Made by a program: the position numbers and the translations under genes. A DNA stretch of 6,620 nt. It comes from Burkholderiales bacterium (GTDB taxonomy: Bacteria; Pseudomonadota; Gammaproteobacteria; Burkholderiales; Usitatibacteraceae). The stretch is taken from contig JAJAYN010000315.1 of the NCBI GenBank assembly GCA_026786225.1, positions 1-6,620 of the forward strand, written 5' to 3'. Of the stretch, positions 1 to 5,221 are shown one piece after another. The notes beneath the pieces were generated by a model. That model did not search any database and was not told where the DNA came from. It was given only the letters and a program-made list of their open reading frames with translations. The first letter of the stretch is position 1. Each line of letters starts with the position of its first letter.

Positions 1-156
1 ACGCTGCCACTGCACGAATACCTCGATAAACTCGAGCGGGAACAGATCGTCAAGGCGCTGGAGCAGACCGAGTACAACAAGACGGCAGCCGCGAAAGTAC
101 TGGGTATTTCATTCAGGAGCCTGCGCTATCGATTGGATCGTCTGGGAATAGAGTGA
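1..156 (+). CDS. pilR: C-terminal end of an NtrC-family response regulator, probably PilR (5' truncated)
   Basis: The first 51 codons of the window are open in frame 1 and stop at TGA 154-156. They encode a Fis-type DNA-binding helix-turn-helix as found at the C-terminus of sigma54-dependent (NtrC-class) activators. The visible pattern is a leader helix (LPLHEYLDKLEREQIVKAL), then YNKTAAAKVLGIS and SFRSLRYRLDRLGI, the two helices that contact DNA. The receiver and AAA+ domains lie outside the window. In the PilR branch this end typically carries the NKTAAAKxLGIxFRSxRYRL signature, which matches well; PilR with the sensor kinase PilS activates type IV pilin transcription. The family call (sigma54 activator) is firm. 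The PilR assignment rests on the similarity of this short tail as I recall it and is less sure. Confidence 0.72.
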   Translation, partial: TLPLHEYLDKLEREQIVKALEQTEYNKTAAAKVLGISFRSLRYRLDRLGIE

Positions 157-426
157 CGCGCTTCCAGGCACCGCGACGGTAACGCGCAACGCTGAAATGG
201 CCGCAGGCCGCCGCAAACACGGCGAAAAGCGTATTTTCCACGGTTTCATATCGATGAAACTCCAGCAAGGGCGGGGTTTCCCAGCTATTTTAGGCCTGAA
301 AACCGCGTATTTATTGACCCGCTTACAAACTTAAGGATTCACTTTAAGTGAGGCCCGTTTTTGGGGCCGATTTATGCGCTTTAACGTGTTGTTTTTATTC
401 GCGAAAATAGATCAAATAAATTCCTG
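157..426. other. Non-coding spacer between pilR-like gene and nrdA promoter, with small inverted repeats
   Basis: No credible gene is visible on either strand. The stretch holds three small symmetric elements: a 7-bp inverted repeat with a 4-nt loop at 243-260 (GTTTCAT-ATCG-ATGAAAC), a 13-bp operator-like palindrome at 339-351 (TCACTT-T-AAGTGA), and a GC-rich 5-bp hairpin at 352-368 (GGCCC, 7-nt loop, GGGCC). None is followed directly by a T tract, so none is a convincing intrinsic terminator for the upstream gene. From about 370 the sequence becomes clearly AT-rich, as is common just upstream of a promoter. Confidence 0.6.
339..351. promoter_or_regulatory. Operator-like palindrome TCACTT-T-AAGTGA
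   Basis: This is a perfect 13-bp palindrome with 6-bp arms around a single central T. It overlaps a second inverted repeat, ACTTAA (329-334) with TTAAGT (344-349). It lies about 75 bp upstream of the proposed nrdA -35 hexamer, a plausible activator distance, and directly abuts the GGCCC hairpin at 352-368. The symmetry is seen in the sequence. A protein-binding role is inference and no specific regulator is recognised. Confidence 0.3.
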
Positions 427-456
427 TTGCAATTTTCGGAAAGCGCACGATATAGT
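427..456 (+). promoter_or_regulatory. Candidate sigma70 promoter of nrdA
   Basis: The -35 candidate is TTGCAA (427-432; 4 of 6 consensus) and the -10 candidate is TATAGT (451-456; 5 of 6), separated by 18 bp. AT-rich DNA precedes it. Transcription would begin near 463, giving a leader of about 210 nt before the nrdA start. The -10 hexamer lies wholly inside the first NrdR box, which is the arrangement expected for repression by blocking RNA polymerase and supports this promoter over other AT-rich choices upstream. No start site has been measured. Confidence 0.55.
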
Positions 457-458
457 GC
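443..458. promoter_or_regulatory. NrdR box 1, overlapping the nrdA -10 element
   Basis: The 16-mer GCGCACGATATAGTGC fits the NrdR consensus (acaCwAtATaTwGtgt) at 11 of 16 positions, including the central ATATA and the GTG half. NrdR is the zinc-finger/ATP-cone repressor of ribonucleotide reductase genes and binds pairs of such boxes separated by whole helical turns. Box 2 starts exactly 32 bp downstream, the usual spacing. The box covers the proposed -10 hexamer, so binding would block transcription when nucleotide levels are sufficient. Confidence 0.72.
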
Positions 459-474
459 TGCTCAGTTCACACAA

Positions 475-490
475 GCACTAGATGTTGTGT
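475..490. promoter_or_regulatory. NrdR box 2
   Basis: The 16-mer GCACTAGATGTTGTGT fits the NrdR consensus at 13 of 16 positions and is the better of the two boxes. It starts 32 bp after box 1, leaving a 16-bp gap, so both boxes face the same side of the helix. It lies just downstream of the predicted transcription start and ends 4 bp before the first DnaA box. Confidence 0.78.
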
Positions 491-494
491 GGCT

Positions 495-503
495 TGTGGA
501 TAA
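495..503 (-). promoter_or_regulatory. DnaA box 1 (perfect consensus)
   Basis: TGTGGATAA is the exact reverse complement of the canonical DnaA box TTATCCACA. DnaA is the replication initiator and also acts as a transcription factor; in Escherichia coli it binds upstream of nrdAB and couples dNTP synthesis to initiation. Here the box follows NrdR box 2 by 4 bp and lies downstream of the proposed start site. An identical 9-mer in the same orientation lies at 551-559. Confidence 0.75.
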
Positions 504-509
504 ATCTGT

Positions 510-534
510 TCCCAATCTCCGCATAAGATTGGGA
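510..534 (+). promoter_or_regulatory. Hairpin in the nrdA leader between the two DnaA boxes
   Basis: A perfect 8-bp inverted repeat, TCCCAATC (510-517) and GATTGGGA (527-534), encloses a 9-nt loop. It falls within the predicted 5' untranslated leader, about 140 nt before the nrdA start codon. No T tract follows, so it is not a classical terminator. It could stabilise the transcript, act as a protein site on DNA or RNA, or hold the two DnaA boxes in a particular geometry. The role is unknown. Confidence 0.45.
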
Positions 535-550
535 CGCACGGTGGAGCAGT

Positions 551-559
551 TGTGGATAA
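551..559 (-). promoter_or_regulatory. DnaA box 2 (perfect consensus)
   Basis: This is a second exact TGTGGATAA, 56 bp after the first and in the same orientation. Two perfect 9-mers in about 65 bp directly before a ribonucleotide reductase gene are very unlikely by chance. The pair supports direct DnaA control of nrdA rather than an origin, since there is no dnaA, dnaN or AT-rich unwinding cluster here. Confidence 0.75.
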
Positions 560-676
560 CACCGTGTTTGGCTGCCGCAATAGACCGGCTCCAGCCGCCA
601 GAAAATCTGACAAGTCCATTGGTACTGCATGGCAAGCAATTGAAACTAATACAAAAAATTCACAGGAGCCCTTACT

Positions 677-3601
677 ATGCGCGTCGCATCCGATCTTAAT
701 CCGGCGAACACCGCGTTTCCCCTTTCCGCAAACCTCGCAGCGAGCAGTCCGAACGCTGAATCCCGCTACGCCGATTACAAGATCATTCGTCGCAATGGTT
801 CTGTCGCCCCGTTTCAGCCAGACAAAATTGCCATCGCATTGACCAAGGCTTTCCTTGCTGTCAACGGTGGACATGAGGCCGCCAGTGCGCGCATGCGCGA
901 CATGGTGCAGCAGCTCACCGCTGCCGTGGTCAATTCGCTGTTGCGCCATAAGCCGTCGGGTGGCACGTTCCACATCGAAGAAGTCCAGGATCAGGTCGAG
1001 CTCGCGCTTATGCGCGGCGGTGCACATGAAGTGGCCCGCTCCTATGTGCTCTATCGCGAGAAGCGCACGCAGGAACGCGCCGAAGAACGCGCAAAAATGA
1101 TTGCGCCCGATGTGGCAGCGGAAGCCTCGGGTATCAACGTCAGCATCAATGGCGGGCATCGTCCGCTCGATGTTGCCGCCCTGTCTGCGCTGATCGAATC
1201 GGCCTGCGATGGCCTGGGTGAATTCGTCAACCCGAAGCAGATTCTTGAAGCCACCCTGCGCGACCTTTACGACGGCGTGCCACAGGAAGAAGTCTTCAAA
1301 GCGGCCACCATGGCGGCACGCGCCTTGATCGAAAAAGATCCGGCATACACCAAAGTCTCTTCGCGCCTGCTGATGCATTCGATCCGCAAGGAAATTCTCG
1401 GCGAAGAAGTCATGCCCTCCGATATGGCGGCGCGCTACCAGGATTATTTCCCCAGTTTCATCAAGCGCGGCATCGAAGCTGAACTGCTCGATGAGCGCAT
1501 GGCGCAGTACGACCTCAAAATGCTCGGCGCGGCGCTGAAATCAGAGCGCGACAATCAATTCACGTATCTCGGTTTGCAAACGCTGTACGACCGCTACTTC
1601 ATTCATCTCGACGAAGTCCGCATCGAGTTGCCGCAGGCGTTTTACATGCGCGTGGCGATGGGCCTGGCCTTGAACGAAGTGGATCGCGAAGCGCGCGCCA
1701 TCGAGTTCTACGACCTGCTTTCCTCGTTCGATTTCATGTCGTCCACCCCGACGTTATTCAATTCCGGCACGCGTCGTTCGCAACTGTCGAGCTGCTATCT
1801 CACCACCGTTGCCGACGATCTCGACGGCATTTACGAAGCGCTGAAAGAAAACGCCTTGCTCTCCAAGTTTGCCGGCGGTCTCGGTAACGACTGGACGCCG
1901 GTGCGTGCACTCGGCTCGCACATCAAGGGCACCAACGGCAAATCGCAAGGTGTGGTGCCGTTCCTGAAAGTGGTGAACGACACCGCGGTGGCGGTGAATC
2001 AGGGTGGCAAGCGCAAAGGTGCGGTATGCGCCTATCTGGAAACCTGGCACCTCGATATCGAAGAGTTCCTGGAGCTGCGCAAGAACACTGGTGACGACCG
2101 TCGCCGCACGCACGATATGAACACCGCCAACTGGATTCCGGATCTGTTTATGCGCCGCGTGATGGAAGCTGGCAACTGGACGTTGTTTTCGCCCTCGAAT
2201 TGTCCCGATCTGCACGACAAATTCGGCAAGGCCTTTGAAGAAGCCTACACCGGCTATGAAGCCAAGGCTGCGCGCGGTGAAATGAAGCTGTTCAAGACCG
2301 TGCCCGCGCTGACCCTCTGGCGCAAAATGCTCTCGATGCTGTTCGAGACCGGCCATCCATGGATCACCTTCAAGGACCCGTGCAACATCCGCTCCCCGCA
2401 GAACCACACCGGCGTCGTGCATAGCTCCAACCTCTGCACCGAGATTACGTTGAACACCAACGAAACCGAAATCGCCGTGTGCAACCTGGGCTCGGTGAAT
2501 CTCGTCGCGCACATGAAGGATGACGGTAAAGGCAGCCGCGAGCTCGATCACGCCAAATTGAAGCGCACCATCAGCACCGCCATGCGCATGCTCGATAACG
2601 TAATCGACATCAATTACTACGCCGTCAAAAAAGCCCGCGAGTCCAATCTCAAGCACCGTCCGGTCGGCCTCGGCATCATGGGCTTCCAGGATTGCCTGCA
2701 TGAAATCCGCGTGCCATATGCATCCAATGCGGCTGTCAGCTTTGCCGACAAGAGCATGGAAGCCGTCTGCTACTACGCCTATTGGGCGTCGACCGAACTG
2801 GCGCAGGAACGCGGCAAGTATTCGACCTTCAAGGGCTCGCTTTGGGATCGCGGCATTCTCCCGCAGGATTCACTGAACCTGTTGCGCGAGGAGCGCGGTG
2901 GCTATGTCGAAGTCGATATGTCCTCGAGCATGGACTGGAATCCATTGCGCGCGCGCATCAAGGAATTCGGCATGCGCAATTCCAATTGCATCGCCATCGC
3001 GCCGACCGCGACGATCTCGAACATCATCGGTGTCTCGGCCTGTATCGAGCCGACCTATCAAAACCTGTTCGTGAAATCGAATCTCTCCGGCGAATTCACG
3101 GTCGTCAACGATTACCTCGTGCGTGACCTGAAAGCGCGCGGCCTGTGGGACGAAGTCATGGTCGCCGACATCAAGTACTTCGACGGCAGCCTGGGCAAGA
3201 TCGACCGTATTCCAGCGGACCTGCGCGAGCTTTACGCGACGGCGTTTGAAGTCGATACCAGCTGGGTTATCGAAGCGGCATCGCGCCGCCAGAAGTGGAT
3301 TGACCAGGCGCAATCGCTCAATATCTACATGGCCGGCGCATCGGGCAAGAAACTCGACGACACCTACAAGCTCGCCTGGCTGCGTGGCCTTAAAACCACC
3401 TACTACCTGCGCACCATGGCAGCGACATCGGCCGAAAAATCGACCGGCCGCGGCGGTGAATTGAATGCCGTTTCCGTCAGTGGCGCATTGACCGGCATGG
3501 GTGCAAGTGCCACCTATGCGGGCGACGTCGGCATGGGTGAAGGCGCAGCCGGGGCCAAATTTTGCTCCATCGATAACCCTGAGTGCGAGGCTTGCCAATA
3601 A
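677..3601 (+). CDS. nrdA: Ribonucleoside-diphosphate reductase class Ia, alpha (large) subunit NrdA
   Basis: This is the catalytic subunit of aerobic ribonucleotide reductase, reducing ribonucleoside diphosphates to deoxyribonucleotides in the cytoplasm together with NrdB. The 974 aa are about 200 longer than Escherichia coli NrdA (761). Residues about 33-135 form a canonical ATP-cone with the KIIRRNGSVAPF start, the allosteric on/off site. Residues about 154-243 look like a second, degenerate cone, as in Pseudomonas aeruginosa NrdA. Key residues, aligned by eye to E. coli numbering, are all present: C373 (C225), N585/C587/E589 in NLCTE (437/439/441), C602 (C462), Y909-Y910 in TTYYLRT (730/731), and the tail pair C970/C973 in CEAC that hands electrons from thioredoxin or glutaredoxin. 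The ATG at 677 has AGGAG at 664-668, 8 nt away. NrdR and DnaA sites precede it. The partner nrdB is 1.6 kb downstream. Confidence 0.98.
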   Translation: MRVASDLNPANTAFPLSANLAASSPNAESRYADYKIIRRNGSVAPFQPDKIAIALTKAFLAVNGGHEAASARMRDMVQQLTAAVVNSLLRHKPSGGTFHIEEVQDQVELALMRGGAHEVARSYVLYREKRTQERAEERAKMIAPDVAAEASGINVSINGGHRPLDVAALSALIESACDGLGEFVNPKQILEATLRDLYDGVPQEEVFKAATMAARALIEKDPAYTKVSSRLLMHSIRKEILGEEVMPSDMAARYQDYFPSFIKRGIEAELLDERMAQYDLKMLGAALKSERDNQFTYLGLQTLYDRYFIHLDEVRIELPQAFYMRVAMGLALNEVDREARAIEFYDLLSSFDFMSSTPTLFNSGTRRSQLSSCYLTTVADDLDGIYEALKENALLSKFAGGLGNDWTPVRALGSHIKGTNGKSQGVVPFLKVVNDTAVAVNQGGKRKGAVCAYLETWHLDIEEFLELRKNTGDDRRRTHDMNTANWIPDLFMRRVMEAGNWTLFSPSNCPDLHDKFGKAFEEAYTGYEAKAARGEMKLFKTVPALTLWRKMLSMLFETGHPWITFKDPCNIRSPQNHTGVVHSSNLCTEITLNTNETEIAVCNLGSVNLVAHMKDDGKGSRELDHAKLKRTISTAMRMLDNVIDINYYAVKKARESNLKHRPVGLGIMGFQDCLHEIRVPYASNAAVSFADKSMEAVCYYAYWASTELAQERGKYSTFKGSLWDRGILPQDSLNLLREERGGYVEVDMSSSMDWNPLRARIKEFGMRNSNCIAIAPTATISNIIGVSACIEPTYQNLFVKSNLSGEFTVVNDYLVRDLKARGLWDEVMVADIKYFDGSLGKIDRIPADLRELYATAFEVDTSWVIEAASRRQKWIDQAQSLNIYMAGASGKKLDDTYKLAWLRGLKTTYYLRTMAATSAEKSTGRGGELNAVSVSGALTGMGASATYAGDVGMGEGAAGAKFCSIDNPECEACQ

Positions 3602-3612
3602 GCACACAACCA

Positions 3613-3640
3613 CTCCCTCTTTCGCGAGCTTGAGAGGGAG
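3613..3640 (+). terminator. Hairpin after nrdA; weak terminator, attenuator or mRNA-stabilising element
   Basis: CTCCCTCT (3613-3620) pairs perfectly with AGAGGGAG (3633-3640) around a 12-nt loop, starting 12 nt after the nrdA stop codon. A run of seven T (3656-3662) follows, but only 15 nt after the stem, so this is not a canonical intrinsic terminator. It may cause partial termination, or protect the 3' end of nrdA message and so set different levels of NrdA and the downstream products. No other good terminator is seen before 6464. Confidence 0.4.
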
Positions 3641-3688
3641 CCAAAAACATCAAACTTTTTTTCATCCACCAACGAAAAGGACCGCACG

Positions 3689-3916
3689 ATGCAATTTCAC
3701 ATCTTTCAAGATGCAAAGCTCGAATGGCGTTGGCAGCTCTCCGGTGATGACGGCAAGAAGGTTGCCGACTCAGGTGATGGCTATCGTGACAAGGATGCCT
3801 GTCTCGATTCCATTTCTGCGGTGAAGGCGTCAGACGAAGCGATTGTGCTGGAGAACGTGACCAGCTTGATGGATACGGAACTTCTTTCGATGCCGGGATT
3901 CTTTCGGCAGCATTGA
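3689..3916 (+). CDS. DUF1508 (YegP-like) small protein, copy 1
   Basis: This 75-aa protein is one complete DUF1508 domain. The signature is visible in order: MQFHIFQD (strand 1), EWRWQL (residues 12-17), a G-K turn, VADSGDGY (25-32) and a Cys/Ile helix (DACLDSI, 36-42). The usual family features W-R-W, A-x-S and G-Y are all kept. The family is small, soluble and poorly understood; E. coli YegP has two such domains in one chain. There is no signal peptide or membrane segment. The ATG at 3689 has an AAAAGG ribosome site at 3675-3680, 8 nt upstream. It begins 87 bp after nrdA, same strand, and probably shares its transcript. Function is not known and a link to ribonucleotide reduction is only suggested by position. 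Confidence 0.88.
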   Translation: MQFHIFQDAKLEWRWQLSGDDGKKVADSGDGYRDKDACLDSISAVKASDEAIVLENVTSLMDTELLSMPGFFRQH

Positions 3917-3942
3917 TCGGTAAGTAGCAATATTTTTAATCG

Positions 3943-3952
3943 TTTCATGAAA
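3943..3952. repeat. Perfect 10-bp palindrome TTTCATGAAA
   Basis: This perfect 10-bp palindrome sits 26 bp after the stop of the first DUF1508 gene, in the gap before the second. It follows an AT-rich run (TATTTTTAAT, 3931-3940). It might be an operator for a secondary promoter, but no -35/-10 pair with good spacing is clear. The palindrome is certain; any function is speculative. Confidence 0.25.
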
Positions 3953-3979
3953 TGAGTAGACCTAGTTTCACACGAGCGG

Positions 3980-4013
3980 GTGCCGCGCAACAGGCTGCAT
4001 TAGCAGGCGGCAC
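3980..4013 (+). other. Imperfect stem-loop in the leader of the second DUF1508 gene
   Basis: A 7-bp outer stem, GTGCCGC (3980-3986) with GCGGCAC (4007-4013), encloses an 8-nt left-hand bulge and an inner 4-bp hairpin, CTGC (3995-3998) and GCAG (4003-4006), with an ATTA loop. The inner right arm stacks directly on the outer one. It lies 52 bp before the preferred start of the second DUF1508 gene. It could be an RNA control element or chance structure. It may instead be part of an N-terminal extension if translation begins at 3952. Confidence 0.3.
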
Positions 4014-4065
4014 AGCACTCGTAGCGAAGCCGGGTTCGGGTAGTACAGAGCACGGGGGGTTTGCA

Positions 4066-4287
4066 ATGGTCTTTCATATTTATCAGGATGTTGTCGGGCA
4101 GTGGCGTTGGTATCTGTCGGCACCGAACGGCGTGAAGCTCGCCGCTGCACCGCTGGGTTACGCACGCCGCGGCGATTGTGTGCTCGCCATCAAGCGTGTA
4201 CGTGAAGCGGCGGAATCGCCGATGCTCTATGACAATTTTGGTACGTTGAGCAGTGTGAGTAGTGCGGCGCTGGCTGCTGGCCATTGA
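4066..4287 (+). CDS. DUF1508 (YegP-like) small protein, copy 2 (divergent paralogue)
   Basis: From the ATG at 4066 this gives 73 aa that align without gaps to copy 1 along its first 54 positions, with about 21 identities (M-x-FHI-x-QD, WRW, LS, G-Y, C, I). The A-x-S motif of copy 1 is replaced by Ala residues (KLAAAPLGY), so a typical family residue is lost here. The start is chosen because it matches copy 1 exactly and has a G-rich ribosome site (4054-4059) 6 nt upstream. The frame is open back to an ATG at 3952, which would add 38 residues of Ala/Gly-rich, unconserved-looking sequence and has no visible ribosome site. The protein is small, soluble and of unknown function. The pair probably arose by tandem duplication, or by splitting of a two-domain YegP-like gene. 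Confidence 0.78.
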   Translation: MVFHIYQDVVGQWRWYLSAPNGVKLAAAPLGYARRGDCVLAIKRVREAAESPMLYDNFGTLSSVSSAALAAGH

Positions 4288-4335
4288 TGCCGCAATTGAA
4301 TTTGCGCGATCACTGCGCCACCAGATCAATCGCTC

Positions 4336-5169
4336 GTGCTGAAAGTAACCAAACGCCTCACGCCCCTATTGGCAATGTGGTGCATCCATTCGGCAAACGC
4401 CGCCTGGATCGAAACCGGAGCAGAAGTTGAAAGCCGCCCCGGCGTAAAAACGATGTACGTGGTCAGTGCGGATAAAAACATCACTGATCCCAAAGCAGTC
4501 AAGAACATGGTGTTGTTGTTGACCGGTGCGGCAGGCGTGATCCCCCCGGCAACCAATGGCATCAGGGAACAAAAGCCGGGCCGCGTGGCATTGCGCGGGT
4601 ACTTTGCCGAGAATTTCGGTGTGCTGGTCGCGGTCGGATTGCCGAGCGATCAGCCTGGAGGCATCACGACGCAATGGCGGGAAGGCAGCGAGCATACGCA
4701 GGACATCATCAAAGTGATGGAGGTGATGCTGAAGCAGTATCCGGCAGCGCGCATTACGGTGTTGGGATTCAGTAATGGGTGTCGTTCTGCCGCCAGTGTC
4801 AGTGCGGCAGCGCGAAAACGGTGGGGCGAGAGTTTGCAGAATGTGGTGATGCTGTCGTGTTCGAAGGAAGCCTTCAATGAACGCTGGATATCAGCACTTG
4901 ATGGCACAAAAGGAGACAAAAAGGTACCGATGCTGGTGGTACACCACAAACGCGATAACTGTCTCGCGTTTGAGAACATCGAAGGGCAGGCGAAGTGGCA
5001 TGACTTCATCGCGGTGGACGACAGCAAACAGCCACGGCCAAACCCCGTGACAATGGATTGTGGCAATGGAAGTGCGCACGTATTTGGCGGTAAGGAAGAC
5101 AAGGTATACCAGGCGGTCATTGACTGGATAAATACCGGGAAGACAACAGAATTGAAGTACGAGAAATGA
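4336..5169 (+). CDS. Predicted exported alpha/beta hydrolase-fold protein of unknown substrate
   Basis: This 277-aa protein starts with a signal peptide: Lys/Arg at residues 3-7, a hydrophobic stretch (LTPLLAMWCIHS) and an ANA-A cleavage site near 22-23, so the mature protein is probably periplasmic. The body has an alpha/beta hydrolase pattern: a core strand VLLLTGAAG (59-67), nucleophile elbow GFSNG (144-148; S146), a late strand plus Asp (MLVVHHKRD, D207) and a His near the C-terminus (GSAH, H248). S146-D207-H248 is the likely triad. C209 and C241 sit beside the Asp and His and could form a disulfide. The start is GTG 4336; no clear ribosome site precedes it, and a stop lies in frame at 4297-4299, so few alternatives exist. 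It is 48 bp after the second DUF1508 gene and 52 bp before nrdB. Substrate and any link to nucleotide metabolism are unknown. Confidence 0.75.
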   Translation: MLKVTKRLTPLLAMWCIHSANAAWIETGAEVESRPGVKTMYVVSADKNITDPKAVKNMVLLLTGAAGVIPPATNGIREQKPGRVALRGYFAENFGVLVAVGLPSDQPGGITTQWREGSEHTQDIIKVMEVMLKQYPAARITVLGFSNGCRSAASVSAAARKRWGESLQNVVMLSCSKEAFNERWISALDGTKGDKKVPMLVVHHKRDNCLAFENIEGQAKWHDFIAVDDSKQPRPNPVTMDCGNGSAHVFGGKEDKVYQAVIDWINTGKTTELKYEK

Positions 5170-5221
5170 AACCGTCGGCAACCTCTCCGGCAAACAACAA
5201 TCGCATTAGGAGTCAATACAA

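Noticed and set aside
243..260. Inverted repeat GTTTCAT-ATCG-ATGAAAC as the terminator of the pilR-like gene
   Set aside because: The stem is AT-rich, begins 87 bp after the stop codon and has no T tract after it, so terminator function is not supported.
495..559. A replication origin, because of the two DnaA boxes
   Set aside because: Only two boxes are present, with no dnaA, dnaN, gidA-type neighbours or AT-rich 13-mer cluster; regulation of nrdA explains them better.
427..699. 90-codon + strand open frame across the nrdA leader and start
   Set aside because: It would begin at a TTG inside the promoter, upstream of the predicted transcript start, has no ribosome site, overlaps nrdA out of frame, and its translation covers the NrdR and DnaA boxes without any recognisable domain.
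467..1378. 303-codon minus-strand open frame opposite the start of nrdA
   Set aside because: It is a shadow of the nrdA coding frame: its composition is odd, it has no ribosome site or family signature, and it overlaps a certain gene and its control region.
1754..2701. 315-codon minus-strand open frame opposite the core of nrdA
   Set aside because: Antisense shadow of a GC-rich coding sequence; the + strand carries the full conserved NrdA catalytic core over the same bases.
4020..4060. A tRNA-like segment because of GGGTTCGGG
   Set aside because: No matching acceptor, D or anticodon arms can be formed around it.
4336..4410. A lipoprotein signal on the hydrolase (Cys16 after LLAMW)
   Set aside because: The residue before Cys is Trp, which does not fit a lipobox; the ANA-A site further on fits ordinary signal peptidase I cleavage.
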